A DNA stretch of 64,000 nucleotides, taken from assembly GCF_921293095.1 (NCBI RefSeq), contig NC_060259.1, positions 27,163,812 through 27,227,811 on the forward strand, read 5' to 3'. A program made the position numbers and the translations under genes. How positions within the stretch are numbered: position 1 is the first letter of the stretch; every line of letters starts with the position of its first letter. Below, piece after piece: positions 33,301 to 44,100 of the stretch. The stretch is from Ischnura elegans (Eukaryota > Arthropoda > Insecta > Odonata > Coenagrionidae). The notes under the pieces are model-generated. The model was not told the origin of the DNA, did not search any database, and saw nothing but the letters and a program-made list of their open reading frames with translations.

Positions 33301-36300
33301 TACTCTCTTTTGCAAATCCCCAACCGTCAAAATGTAGCCATCTATGCAAAGGTTACGTAAATCTTTGCTCAATTTTTAACTTTTGTGTGACTCATTACAA
33401 TTTAAAGAGTATTTCAATTAATTGCAGTGAGTTAACGATTATAAGAGACAAAATGCAAAATGAGTAAAGGAACTGAAAAAAATTAGGGGTGAAGTGTCTT
33501 GCAATCTAGACCTGATCGAAAATCCTTTATCTTCAAAGCAGCACATGTTTTCCAAAGGTCACAACAGCTACTTTCACTGCATAATACCTAAAATAGAAAC
33601 AACAGTGAAAACCAAGGAAAGTACATATACAGTATATGCACGCAACCTTCACATCCAACTTAGTCCAACATAAATTGAAACAGAATTATCAATTTGCAAT
33701 AATGAAGTAAATTTTACCTTTGAGTGCATTTATATTGATGCATAAATGAAATATTTGTGGTGCTTTACAACGAAAGGATTGAGGGAAACTAAATTTCCTT
33801 GAGAATCAGGAGTCGACAAGAGCAGATAAAATATAACGTTAAGTGTATCTCTTTTTTGTGATTAGGTTTTCTCCTTTGCCCTCCTCATTAACCCAGGTAA
33901 TAGTGAGTGTACTGTCTTAATTACCCTATGATATTGTTCAAATGCTATGCCAGTATGTATTGCATGCTAAATTACAGAACTGCTTATTCAGTATTTCAAA
34001 AACTGCTTCTGAATTGTTGCCTACCTAGTTAGTATATTTTTTATTCTAATGGAATGATCTACTCTGTTGTAAGGAATAAAAATCATTATGTTTTTTATAG
34101 ACTACTCCAACATTGATATGCAATTTGTATTGCTTGGCAACCAACCCTGAAGTCCAAGAGAGAGCTTTCAAAGAAGTTTCATCAGTTTATAATGGAGGGC
34201 CAGTAACTATAGACATGATAAATAAGATGCCATATTTAAAGGCTGTCATCAAGGAAACATTCCGGTTAGTTAATCATAATTAAAATATTTTGATAGAGTT
34301 TATGTCAAATGTTGTACTTCATCATAATTTCTTTGTTGCAGTGTTTATCCAAATGGAACTGAAATATCTAGGATTGTGCACAAAGATCTGATTCTAAATG
34401 GATACTTGTTACCAGCTGGGGTGAGTTTTCAATGTACATAACTGATGTTTTGTTAACCATTGCAGATCCCTGGGATAGTGTGTTACAGTGGACTCTCGTT
34501 ATTACGAAGTTTGCGGGACCGAAAACCTGGGGTTCGTAATAACGAAGTTCGTATGAACGTTTCTTTTAAGTGTCGTCGAAAAAAATAACAATATATATTA
34601 TACACGATTATATTACGCGCAAAGAAATTAAAACAAGAAAATCCGTTTCAGTTTCTTAATAGAAGAATGTGGCATGGCGCAATCCAGGGTTTATATTTTC
34701 CCGAGTGTAGTAAGTCCTCTATATACGTACTAGATGCTTTCCGAGACCTTGTTAGTAAGTTAATAAACCTGCAGTTCGCCCGCCGATAGTTGTCCAATGA
34801 CAGGCAGAACGGTCTAGTTCGAGGTAGGGTGCAACGTTGCTAGGTAAGAAAGCGAAACCCCTACGTCACATGTAAACAAAAGGGTTCTGTAAAGGAAGGA
34901 ACGACAAGCGTGAAGGACCCAAAAGAAGAATCGTTTGTTTTGTTGATTTGAAGAAAGGGCTTGTTTTGGTTGTTCAGGCTTATTTCGATGCTCCATATGC
35001 ACGAGACAACATTGTATGACTAGGTGAATGTTTGAGGTGCGTTTGGGGACAGCAATTGGCTACAAACTGTGCTGGCGCAGGGTTTTCCGCCCCTCAATTT
35101 GTGCTGAGATTGGATAATTCTTGCCGGCCGTACTGTATGCAAGGAATCGAGGAGTATGGTTATCCTTCAGAATGAAACACTGCATCACAATTGTGCGCTA
35201 ACTCACGATTTTGACGAACTGAACTAGCTGGGCATGCGACGCAGCCGTAGCCGAAAATAATCTTTCTCCGCGGTAAGGAGGGACGGGCGAAATGCTGAAC
35301 AGTTCCTAACTCTTCACCGGATTCAATGATACTTTATTCAGATGTTGCCTGAAGTGCGAGTTCCTCTACGCCACACCGCTAAAGGCACTAAATTTGAAAT
35401 TTTTCAATGCTTGTATCTCTGAAAGTTCGTGAATCGAATGTGCGTAGGAAGAGGACTAACTGTACATCCAGTTAACGTGCGGTTATGAGTGGGTAACCGT
35501 AATTCCACAGGAATGAAGCTTATTATTGTTGCCTGTACATATACTGAAGAAAGAACCATAATTAACGCTCTCAGGCACAGTACTCGAGGAGAACTTAAAC
35601 CTGGTATAATTATTTAAACTTAGCGTAGTGTATACCCACCTAAATGTCGTTGCTTATTCGTTGAACTTCGTAATAAAGTTCATTTCATAACTGCCGGGAC
35701 CAAGTGTGGGGTTCGTAATTTCGTTATAATGAAAATTTCGTAATAAAGTTTCCTTTACTATAGATTGTATAGGCCTAATGGGGAAAGAAACACTCCAATG
35801 GCCGTAACAAGGGACCTCGTCACAGGTATAAACAAAACACTGTGTGGTATGCTGGAATGGGAAAATTCGCAGCAGTGACCAACCCCAGCCTCTCAACTGG
35901 AAACCCTTTACTAACACACGATCAACAGCGTAGAAACCTTCGCGAGGGTTTTGGGGGTCCTCGCTAAGGCTGCTTATGTTGAAACCAATCACTCGCTTAA
36001 CTATGAAGGAACCTTCGTGAGGGTTTTGGGGGGCCTCGCTAAGGTTGCTGAAGTTAAGGAAACACACACACACACGATCACACAAACAACACTTACTCCG
36101 TGGGTTATACTCCGGGAGAATATGCTCAAAACTGAGTGATGGAACTGCCTCCTGGACGGGAGAAGCGTACTGGTTTCGGAATCCAAGATTCCCTTCTCAA
36201 CGCAACTGAGGTTAAAGCTTCACTTCAACAAGGTTGAGTGATGAAAAAACAATAGACACCGCTGAAATATATGAAGAAGAGAGTGAGGGGGAGGGGAATG

Positions 36301-39300
36301 GTTGTGGTGTTGAGGGTGGAAGATGAGAGGGGGAAATTGTGGTTGGACGTAAGGTATGGGGGGGGGCTGAGGAGGAGGGGAAGAGTTAACGGACGGGGGT
36401 AAAGAAGGGGGGGGGGGGGGAAGGGGGAAAGGGAAGGTTTAACTTGGACGGAGGGTGGAATGGAGCAGGCAAAGGGTAGGGAATGAATGCGCCGAGTTGA
36501 ATGCACCTCGTAATGGGGTCTGAACCATTACAATACGTAGCACAGAAAGCAAATAAAAGCCCGTTCCTCCGTTCACTTTAACAGAGCATCCGTTAAAAGT
36601 ATTTCTAACTTTTTAACTACAAGCGAACTTTTAGTTCATCCGCTATATCTACTTAAAATTAAGTAACAACTTTTGATGCATGGAAATAGTTAATGAAAAT
36701 ATCATCATCGTATGCGAACGGATTACCTACACGTATCCCGTATCCTCCTTCTTTCCAGATGAAATCGGCGTCTTTATTTTATATATCTAGCCAATGCCCG
36801 TTGAGTCCGTATATGTGCTCCCCCGCAATATTAATATATTTCTTGAAACAATCGCTATATAATCGGTGACACTCCGTAAATTTCTTCTATAACTCCGTAG
36901 GCGAGCAATGTTATTTCGTATGGCCCGAGTTATGACCGCCTCCTAGGCAGGCCATAGTATTACGGCCTTTAGGCCATAGCTACCGCCCGACTTATGGCCT
37001 TTCGCTCAGAGTAGAATCGCTCGAAGCCATACGTATGTCTCGAGGCCGTAGTTATGGTCGATTTCGACTTATGGCCCGGCCATACCATTAGTGGAATAAC
37101 CCTGCTGACCTGCAATATCTAAATACATTGCATTTAAGTCAAAATTTTCTTAACACATTGGTGGGAAACAGACCAGCGAAATACCAGTGGATTTCTGATG
37201 CCAAGGGTGACAGCGACTGATTTGTTAGGCATGGTTTGTGATAAAACTGGTAGCACCACAGTACTTAAATACAGAATAAAATTAATTGTACGTTCATTTG
37301 CAATGATATTTCAATGCATGATGTACCAATATTGCATGAAGCCGATAAAATGGAATTTTGAACTAAAACACCATGGAGGGCAAAGTGTTAGAGAACAGGA
37401 CAAGATGGAATATGCTATATGTACTTATATTATGACATGTTTTCAGACCCATTGCAACTTGAACCAGAGTGTTCAGTATAAGTCTAAAAAATACTTCAAA
37501 GATCCAGAGAAGTTCTGGCCAGATAGGTGGCTGAGAGGTGAATCGAGTGGAAACATTCATCCTTATTTGCTCATCCCATTTGGAATTAAGGCAAGAACCT
37601 GCGCAGGTAATATTGTCACAGCCTTTATTATTTTATGAGTTTTTAATATTTGATAATTGCATTTGTTGAGTACTGTTTACCAATTGAACAAAATATGATT
37701 AAAGCATTGACTGTGAATCCTTGGTAATATTTTTGTTACCAATGAAGTGCATCTACACCTGAATGTCTCCTTGGCTGTTGCTGAATCAACCTTAGTAGCA
37801 GCAGGGGTTGTCCCGTGGGAAATGATAGCTTTTAATTTATATTGCAAATGAATTATTAGAATTGTATTATTCCAAAGCAGTGTGATATGAAAATCACTTG
37901 CCATGTTGGTTGCTTGACAATTATTGCATGCTTAGTTCAAATGAATTTGATGGTGGGGAATGTGACTTGGGTAATTCTTAGTACATACATAGTTGTTGAA
38001 TTGTATCATAACATTGTATACGTTTTCTCTTCATTTACTCTCAGAGTCTGAATGCCCATTGGAGATTTCTTCCTTACTTGTGTATGTTAATATGTTCCAT
38101 GCACAGTTTTCTTCAAATCCATGTTGCATCTATGCCTTTATTATAGTTTACAAAAGAGCAATAGATGCAATTTTAGTGTTTGATGATTTATTACTTGAAT
38201 TTTATTGGATTTTAATTCTCGCTTTGAAACACAAATGACTTAAATTTTTTTTGCAAATTTATTTTTTATGAGAAACGTGGAAATCCTTAAATGCTAGAAT
38301 TAGAGCAGTGCACGAACCAAATGCTGCCAAAGTTGAATTAAATATGAGTTGAAATGAAAGTTGGAATTTTTTCATCAACATTTAATTATGTTACTATGTT
38401 TGGCAATTTTAGAAAATATAATATCAATATCTATTATGATGATGATTCTTATTTAATCCGACGTAAACACTCTTTAAGTAACATCAAATCATGAAAAGCA
38501 GTTCAGTAATAAATTTTGTTTTACATTCAATGAAGATTACTAATTATTGATTTAAGATTTATCCTGTAGATTGGATGCAAAAATTCTCTTGGGCTTTATA
38601 CGATGTGATACAGTAGAACTCCATTATATTGGGTACTGCGTAGCAAGGATAGCTATTCGTTAGGGTAGGGGGAGGATTTCCCCAACTTTTCCATGTGGAT
38701 CCACCCGTAATGAGCTCTCACATTTGCCCTAGCGTTATAACAAGTTCATTTTGCTGCAGATTTTGTCTAGGATATATGACTCTCACAATAACCCCATGGT
38801 AAACTTCGACCGGAGGATGGTTGTAAGCTTATTTCAGATGAATTTCATCAAGGTAAGGCATAATTGTTGAAAATAAATTAAATCTAATTGTCTCCTCCAT
38901 AATTTACTGAAATCATTGTCCAGTATGTGCCTATATGACTTATTTCCATGCCTACTGACAACTGAAAAGCTAGATTCAGATGAAAACCATCATGCACCTC
39001 AGTATCTAGCACATTGTAGTGCTGTTCCTCAAAGAATTACATGATGCTTCTTTGGCAATCTACATTTTAAGATGCTATCAAGCCATCTTCCACCAGCCCT
39101 CAATCAAATAGTGTATGGCAAATGCCACCACCATCTCCCTCCCTGCCACCATCTTCCTTTTGGCCATCATCTGTCTCCTTGCCACCACAGATGCTGAGGG
39201 CGAGCTTGTCAGCTTGCTCAGCCTCTACAATCTCGTGACTGCCCCTTATGGCACCATGCCAGACAGTCTCCATGTGGTTTTATATATTTTTTTCCTGGAA

Positions 39301-42300
39301 GGAGTAATTTTGTGGATTGACCAAATGATACACCATTGAATTTTTTTATTCAACAATGAATGAGTGAATTGCACAAAATTCTACTAGTAGAAACTGTATT
39401 CACCCATGTGTCTAGATGTTTCTAAATTCTGCCTTTCCTCTGCTCTGTTAATACTCTAAGAATTCACCGTGGGGAAAAAGGAGAAAGAGAAGATCATGGG
39501 CAATGAAAGAAGTGAACCCTGTAGAAACCCGGACAAAGTGAACCGTATTAACATGTTGCGTACCGGGGTATTTAAATTCCTAGGAACGCCGATTCTGGGA
39601 AATATGAGCCTATCAGGGCGTAATGCCTTTGGTTTAAACATGGTTAAAAAGCTAATGTTTAGAATATAACTTTACCTAATCAAATGTTATGATGCATCAA
39701 TTCATTATGAATAACGAACAACAACTGTAAACGTACTAACGAATACGTATTGTACGCTTTAAAATTATTTATGTTGACGAGCCTAAATGACGAGAATCTT
39801 CGTCATCCGTCCGGAACGTTCGGGAAAAAAATGACGAGAATTCTCGCTATCCGTACGCAATGTGTTAAAAGTGGGCAAAGATATAATTCGAAAAACTTGG
39901 AGAAGTAAATTTTCTGAAGGACTAATTCCAGTAGTTCCCAATGCTCCTGCATTCAAGTGCCTATGAGCTTTGTGTTAATTCTTTTCCACCACTGTAATAC
40001 ATACGTTTAGGCCATGCAGTTAGTCTATTCATACACCTGACTTTTCTTTGCCACAAACATAATGAGGATTTTACTCTTGGTGCCAATCATTCCAGTTTCT
40101 TGCGTCCGTCTGAGAACTTATCCCTAAAAATGAGGGATGGTTGGATCGGATACCTTGGATCCAAATATCCGCAGATATTGCCCTTCATCGGATACATTGG
40201 ATCCAAAGTCGCGGAAGACATCGGATCTGGATCCGAAATTTTTGATAATAGCTTCAGTGAATGCAACGTGCAATAAGGGTGGAAAGAGTTCTGATTCTAT
40301 CTTCGAATGTGCCGTCGCATGCGATTCTTGTCCTACTCATGTTTGAAAGCTCTCGCAGAGGTTACGTAGGAGAATTTCAGCCGTGTAAAGTAAAAATGGC
40401 AAAATACGACTGGCACATAGTGTGACTCTTCCTAAGAGATTGAACAATCATCGGAGGAATCTCAGCAACAGGAATTTGAAAATGCATTTGGATCCGAAAA
40501 TATCCAATCCGAAAGATTCGGCTCCGAAAATCAAGGATCCGATCCGAATCCGTATCCGATAAAAATCCTTAATCCGTCCATTCCTACTAAAAAATGCAGA
40601 TATATATCCACTTCATGCTAAATATACTGTCAGGAGAAGTTAGTGCATCCATGGAATTGTATTATAATTCTACTGTATTTGTGATGGAGGAGCTGAAGTG
40701 TCAGATGGGAGAAAAATGTGGTGAAATGCTAAAATAATTTTTGAAAGCATTCTGAATTTCTATCTGAATATCTCTGAATTTTATTTTAGAATATCTCTGA
40801 ATTTTATTTTAGTAATTCTATGGTAGATATATCTACTTTTAAAAAATAGGAGTTTCAGCTCTTTCTCAAATTGGTTGTTGGAGAAAATTTTACTAACAAC
40901 TAGATGGCCCGGTGAACTTTGTATCACCTTTGTGTCTATCTATGCATGCATAAATCAATTGCAGTTAGTTCCTCTCGCTAAAACTTGAAAATGTCTTAAC
41001 CGATTTGGCTAATTTTGGCCATAAAACCGGGTAATGAAGGAGATTACCCAGTGGAGTACCCAAAAAGCCTTCACTACCAGCATACTCCTGGAAGGCATCA
41101 GATCTTTTCTGCAAAAATTTTATGCTCGTCCAGTAATTCAACCATGTATATTTTTTTCGGTATTTCAAAATACAAAGATGACGAAGACATTTGAAAACAA
41201 CTGTCATATTTTTTAATGTTGGCTGAGAAAGGTTTACAATTATTTCCCAATCCAAAAACTAATGAATGTAACGCATCTAGTGGTGGCACCAATTGCAGTA
41301 ATTTTACTTCTCCACCAGCACAACATAATCCAGTAGATTCACCACTGTATCTTAATAATAATTTTACCTTATATAATTTATTATAATAGCCTTACAATAT
41401 TAACAAATGATTTTCATTTCCCCAACTGCTACTGATTTATCAGAACAATAATCTGCAACCCGATCGAAGTTGAATGCTTCTCGTTCCAGGATCCTAGGAG
41501 CACTGGGTCTTAGTCAATTAATTTCTTTGTGTCATGCCCCCTGTTGAGTTTGATTTTCACGAACGTGTTGCATTCTAAGTTTACCCACTCCATCTTCAGT
41601 CACTCCATGAAGCATTTCTGCCACACCAATACGGCTATTATTATTTTTATCTGTCTCATCTGTCTATTTGTACGTTAACACATAAGATAGCTCGTCACAC
41701 ATTTTATTAATATTCAAAGATGTAAGCTTGGGCGTCATCTCCTAAGCATTGTAAATAATCATAGGAAAGAAAGTTCTCGTGAACTTAGTGGTAAATAGTG
41801 TCATGATATCACACTGTAGAAATGCCTGACTTTCTTAACATAAACAATAAATGGTTATTGAGGAAATTAGCCAAGAGTAAGTGAAGAATGATTTCCCGCA
41901 CTAAATTTGTGAATAAATAGTGACAAATTAACTTTTTAACAACTGAATATTAGGATATAAATTGTGAATGAACTCAGAGAGAGATATCAAACTACATTAA
42001 CAATACTGACAGTCGTCAAGGGGATAGTAAGCCAAAAACGCTAACATTTCAGAATTTTTATGAATTCTTTTCAAAATTCCTCCTAAATGGCGTGGACAAA
42101 GAAAATTGATTGCCGGAATAAGAACATGTATGTGTTTTTATTTGTAATGATATATTACTAATTTAAATGTGCAAAAGAAAAAGGCCTGTAGGCATCAATG
42201 ACAAAATTTACATGCATTTCCTATGGAAATGGGTCAGGGCCCACTCCAGGACCTCATGGGCCCTGCAGAATTATATTCCCACCGTTTAAACCTTCCCTGA

Positions 42301-43353
42301 ACTTTTACGAACATTTTAAAACCAAAATTAGCAAAATTGGTCCAGCAGTTCCAGTTTTAGCAAGACTAACACACAGCAATTCATTTTTATTATATAGATT
42401 TGTAAACCATAAAAGTTAACAATATATGTAGGTATACAGTATTGGTATTGAATCAATTTATTTGAAATTAAGTGTCTAATGCAAATTCTCAGCTTGAAAT
42501 TGAGACAAAAAGCATGAATCTACAATTGGTTGGAGAGATATAAGGACGTCTATATTTAAGGAACTACTTGGTAAACTTTAAAAATTAATACAAACATGAA
42601 TGGAACAAAAAAAATTTATTTGCAAAATGGGTTATTTAGTGTGAGGTGGATGTTTACACGCACAGGAATTGTGTCTGAGACCCTACATGTGAAACATTTA
42701 ATTTATTGAAATGGAATGACCCATATGTATTCATATTTACCTGTCCAACTAACCTGTGGTATTAACTTGGCAAAAGGAGATTTTTTCATTATTTTCACTC
42801 TAAAAAATATGAAAGTGAGAGCTAGTTTGTTTTTCCTTTGACCCGTACTAGAGAAAATGAGGTTGATGAAAATAAATAAAACTTGCTAATTTCTTTTAGG
42901 AATTTTAACAATAACCTGGGTTATGTTATTATAAAAATTCATTTGTGAAATTCACTAGTTTCATTTATTTTCATCATAGAAAATTTTCACAAAAATCACC
43001 CCTTACACCATTGGATTTGTTAGAAAATGAGGTGCACTGTAGTTGAATTGAGTTTCATAATTGTTCATTAGTTCTACTCCTTAGCAAAATCTGTAATTCT
43101 GAGTTTATATACATAGCATGATTCTCATCCTGCAGCATGAAATTGATCTCTTTTGGTTGACTACATGAACCCATGGTTTAATTTATCCAATATAGGCCGC
43201 CGATTTGCTGAGCAAGACCTAATTGTCACCTTGGCACTCATTTTATACAACTTCAGACTTAAGTGCCACCTGAATCGTCCTCTGGAACAATATTACAACG
43301 TACTTCTCTTCCCAGAAGACTCATTGAAGATACATTTCATAAGTCGTGGATGA
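21143..43353 (+). CDS. Mitochondrial-clan cytochrome P450 (nine exons)
   Basis: A complete P450 gene of 508 residues joined from exons 21143-21314, 21382-21610, 21814-22004, 31766-31964, 32062-32236, 34101-34264, 34342-34420, 37447-37606 and 43196-43353. All introns are GT-AG and all phases agree. It has a basic, acid-poor N-terminus suited to mitochondrial import and the proline hinge PGP at 41-43. Helix C shows W139-x3-R143, helix I GDGLST-TT around 317-324, helix K E374-x2-R377, then FWPDRW and the haem loop with ligand C455. Mitochondrial P450s use adrenodoxin-type electron donors; RRFAEQ after the haem loop fits that clan. The subfamily (steroid-hormone 'Halloween', CYP49/301-like or CYP44-like) cannot be settled by eye. 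Oddity: the first Gly of the Phe-x2-Gly-x-Arg-x-Cys-x-Gly signature is Lys451. A related first exon lies 15 kb downstream. Confidence 0.9.
21382..21610 (+). CDS. P450 exon 2
   Basis: Encodes [20 protein letters not shown] to LGLGNM, covering the first beta sheet and the B-C region. Acceptor CTGACAG, donor GTAAGT, ends in phase 2. Confidence 0.88.
21814..22004 (+). CDS. P450 exon 3 (helix C)
   Basis: Begins [19 protein letters not shown], with the helix C Trp and Arg that contact a haem propionate, and ends at KWSLE. Donor GTGAGT, phase 1. The following intron is 9.8 kb and is filled with mobile elements. Confidence 0.9.
22220..22744 (+). repeat. tRNA-derived SINE-like repeat, interrupted
   Basis: Contains a B-box-like CCAGGTTCAAATCCCAG at about 22,250-22,266. 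An A box is not evident, so the copy is 5' truncated. It is interrupted by a hAT-type MITE that duplicated CCCACTTG. The far boundary is a guess. Confidence 0.4.
22298..22544. mobile_element. hAT-type MITE with 8-bp duplication
   Basis: Ends CATGGGCGTACCCAG and the inverse CTGGGTATGCCCTTG. The flanking 8-mers CCCACTTG at 22,290-22,297 and 22,545-22,552 are identical. The 247-bp interior is non-coding with a C/G-rich run. Confidence 0.85.
22748..22924. mobile_element. PIF/Harbinger-like MITE
   Basis: Ends AGGCCTGTTTACA and its exact inverse TGTAAACAGGCCT. TTA lies on both sides (22,745-22,747 and 22,925-22,927), the 3-base TWA-type duplication of PIF/Harbinger elements. 177 bp, no coding sequence. 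Confidence 0.82.
22925..24284. other. P450 intron 3, nothing further recognised
   Basis: AT-rich intronic sequence with short open frames lacking domains. Confidence 0.45.
24287..24873. mobile_element. Tc1/mariner (pogo/Tigger-like) non-autonomous element
   Basis: Ends CAGTGAAACCTCG and the inverse CGAGGTTCCACTG with TA on both sides. Inner copies of the TATAACGA/GCTATAGC type extend the inverted repeat. 587 bp, no transposase. Confidence 0.85.
25261..25455 (-). repeat. tRNA-derived SINE
   Basis: On minus, the head has GGTGGCGTCGGGGTAAAGTC (A-box region) and GGTTTGAATCCCGCC (B box), about 40 bases apart, as in a tRNA-like RNA polymerase III promoter. A unique body follows, then a tail of (ATT) repeats at 25,261-25,276. 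About 195 bp. It inserted in P450 intron 3 in antisense orientation. Confidence 0.85.
25547..25902. mobile_element. Fold-back element with arms of about 155 bp
   Basis: The segment from AGGTCACGTACC (25,548) to ACTTTTAACAA (about 25,697) is repeated in inverse, about 90 percent identical, from TTGTTAAAAGTACC (25,751) to GGTACGTGACCT (25,899). The spacer is about 50 bases. The RNA would form a long hairpin. No target duplication was established. Confidence 0.85.
26549..26819. mobile_element. Small TIR element with CAGTGGCRTAACTA ends
   Basis: Ends CAGTGGCATAACTA and the inverse TAGTTACGCCACTG enclose 271 bp with G-rich and C-rich tracts just inside. Ends of this type are common in hAT MITEs, but the flanking 8-mers differ, so the class is tentative. 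A single similar end occurs near 49,056-49,069. Confidence 0.65.
27590..27890. repeat. Dispersed repeat, copy 1
   Basis: The 27,605-27,722 part is a direct copy of 29,817-29,930 (GATAATTATCGCTTGGATTT and onward). The 27,775-27,890 part is an inverse copy of 29,630-29,745. The two halves are therefore rearranged relative to each other between copies. Confidence 0.85.
27964..28617. mobile_element. 650-bp TIR element, copy 1
   Basis: Ends ATAGGGTGGTTTCCT and the inverse AGGAAACTACCCTAT. It is homologous along its whole length to 53,626-54,275, with shared blocks such as GATGTTTCCCTGAGCTCTGT. Non-coding. Target duplication unclear at this copy. Confidence 0.8.
29630..29935. repeat. Dispersed repeat, copy 2
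   Basis: Partner of 27,590-27,890, with the order and relative orientation of the two halves changed. The open frame at 29,363-29,776 and its neighbours here have no recognisable domain. Confidence 0.8.
29936..31375. other. P450 intron 3, nothing firmly recognised
   Basis: Near 30,205-30,285 an inverse CAGGTATCCCTCACTTAACA-like end suggests a further pogo-like fragment. Otherwise AT-rich intron. Confidence 0.4.
31382..31472 (-). repeat. tRNA-like SINE head
   Basis: On minus, GATGGCTCAATGATGTAACT (A box) and AGGTTCGAATCCTGG (B box) are spaced as in tRNA genes. The acceptor-stem halves do not pair well and the middle is not a clean anticodon arm, so this is a SINE head or tRNA pseudogene rather than a functional tRNA. 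Confidence 0.6.
31766..31964 (+). CDS. P450 exon 4
   Basis: Encodes [14 protein letters not shown] to EEEDYFYG. The acceptor TTTTCCAG is used; the alternative CAG five bases later would create TGA across the junction. Ends in phase 2; the next intron is 97 bases. Confidence 0.88.
32062..32236 (+). CDS. P450 exon 5 (start of helix I)
   Basis: Encodes [16 protein letters not shown] to [11 protein letters not shown]. The oxygen-activation segment is split exactly after the first Thr, in phase 0. Confidence 0.88.
32758..32976. repeat. Second copy of a pogo-like right end
   Basis: Homologous to 28,838-29,047 (AAAAAGATC, AGGTCAGGAAAAGAAAGC, GGATAATCGGGAG blocks), ending GCTG then TA. The left end of this copy was not found. 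Confidence 0.7.
32980..34100. other. P450 intron 5, mostly unassigned
   Basis: 33,160-33,215 shares a stretch with 61,537-61,592 (GCACGCCCA, then CTTCTT(G/A)TTTTCA). A CAGTACACTCACTATTACC-like inverse end lies near 33,915. Otherwise nothing recognised. Confidence 0.4.
34101..34264 (+). CDS. P450 exon 6 (helices I to K)
   Basis: Begins [20 protein letters not shown] and ends in KETFR, with the Glu and Arg of the ExxR motif. The Arg codon is split by the 77-base intron. Confidence 0.92.
34342..34420 (+). CDS. P450 exon 7
   Basis: A 79-base exon encoding [20 protein letters not shown] and YLLPAG, the beta-sheet turn after helix K. Acceptor TTGCAG, donor GTGAGT. A pogo-like element sits 65 bases into the next intron. 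Confidence 0.9.
34486..35760. mobile_element. Pogo-like element in P450 intron 7
   Basis: The left end CAGTGGACTCTCGTTATTAC and the right end, inverse of TAGTAAAGGAAACTTTATTA, are related. TTCGTAAT(A)ACGAAGTT words recur at both subtermini, and TA flanks both sides. 1275 bp; the interior shows no intact transposase. Confidence 0.7.
35936..36060. repeat. Tandem duplication of about 70 bp
   Basis: ACCTTCGCGAGGGTTTTGGG and ACCTTCGTGAGGGTTTTGGG start two units about 71 bases apart, each continuing CCTCGCTAAGG(C/T)TGCT. An (AC)n run follows at 36,061-36,073. Confidence 0.85.
36270..36480. repeat. G-rich low-complexity tract
   Basis: A purine-rich stretch on plus with GGGGGGG runs. The minus frame gives a Pro/Leu-rich shadow ORF. 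Confidence 0.8.
36918..37086. mobile_element. Possible MITE rich in TATGGCC
   Basis: GTATGGCCCG at the left and the inverse CGGGCCATAA/CGGCCATAC at the right. At least seven TATGGCC or GGCCATA words occur in 170 bases, in both orientations. Boundaries are tentative. Confidence 0.45.
37447..37606 (+). CDS. P450 exon 8 (PERF-like motif and haem loop)
   Basis: Encodes [30 protein letters not shown] and [13 protein letters not shown]455 is the thiolate ligand. The Gly four residues before the Cys in the consensus is Lys here. Donor GTAATA, phase 1. The longer open frame from 37,198 is intron read-through. Confidence 0.9.
37607..39547. other. P450 intron 8, first part; nothing firmly recognised
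   Basis: A lone CAGTAGAACTCC pogo-like end lies near 38,612. An open frame at 39,115-39,339 has a hydrophobic start but no support as a gene. Confidence 0.4.
39552..39864. mobile_element. PiggyBac-like MITE
   Basis: Ends CATGTTGCGTAC and the inverse GTACGCAATGTG lie between two TTAA tetranucleotides (39,548-39,551 and 39,865-39,868), the piggyBac target. 313 bp, non-coding, with GACGAG/CTCGTCA words at the right subterminus. Confidence 0.7.
40132..40586. mobile_element. hAT-type non-autonomous element
   Basis: Ends GAGGGATGGTTGGAT and the inverse ATCCGTCCATTCCTA are related. The flanking 8-mers CTAAAAAT and CTAAAAAA differ at one base. The subterminal regions are packed with GGATCCGA/TCGGATC words, typical of hAT subterminal sites. 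455 bp. Confidence 0.75.
40587..43195. other. P450 intron 8, second part; nothing recognised
   Basis: AT-rich. Short open frames at 40,965-41,292 overlap on both strands and show no domain. Confidence 0.45.
43196..43353 (+). CDS. P450 exon 9 (C-terminus)
   Basis: Begins [20 protein letters not shown], the haem-proximal L helix, and ends [15 protein letters not shown] with TGA at 43,351-43,353. Confidence 0.9.
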
Positions 43354-43473
43354 AGAAATGCCAGAATTCTGATATAGTCACTTTTAAGGCTAAATGCATT
43401 TATTCCAATGGGAGTGTGTATTAAATGTGCCTTAAACCATCAAGTGAACTGTGAATGGAAATGAAATTTGCAT

Positions 43474-43479
43474 AATAAA
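43474..43479 (+). terminator. Putative polyadenylation signal of the P450 gene
   Basis: AATAAA 121 bases after the stop codon, followed within 50 bases by GT-containing sequence. Confidence 0.6.
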
Positions 43480-44100
43480 TCATTGTGAATAATGGAAAGG
43501 TTTAATTGTTATGTAAGCCATATTGTTTCCATAATTTTTCTACATTTCATTGTAAATGTAGAATAACGGGTCCAATACATTATGGTGGTGAATGACCTCC
43601 TGATTTTTTATATCTTTGGGAAAATACAGTTGGATTCATAATTATTGCTATTAATTAAGTGGCACTTATCAAGTAAAGATTCAGAAATGACGTTCACGCA
43701 TTTTTTATATTCTTTGAGGGAGAGAATTTGAATTGAATTCATGTATCCACAATATTGTACTTACTAATCGTGTCATCAAAGAGGACTAGTTGTAATATAT
43801 GTCGTGTTAACTGTCAAGGTCTTTTCTATCGTGCATTTGATATTAAATGAAATAGCACAACTTAATTTTGCTTGCATTTGTAAATCCTCCAATCTTTAAA
43901 AAATATCATCATGCCAACAAAGCCGCTCAAAATATCTTTGCCTCATCAAAACTCAAGTGCTGTTGTCTCTTTATTGAGTTATAGTAAGTACTTTCTGTAA
44001 ATTAGTTCCTGGCCCCACGAATCTCATAGTTTGCTAAATATCTGCAGAAATGATACTCTTCTTACACCTGGATTGTCCAGGACCTCAATTTTTCTTTATA

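Noticed and set aside
37198-37446. Upstream extension of P450 exon 8 as one long open frame
   Set aside because: It lacks P450 similarity, and a TTTTCAG acceptor at 37,440-37,446 gives the correct phase with exon 7.
39115-39339. Small open frame with a hydrophobic, signal-peptide-like start
   Set aside because: Lies in a P450 intron, has Ala/Thr/Leu low-complexity bias and no conserved cysteines or splice support.
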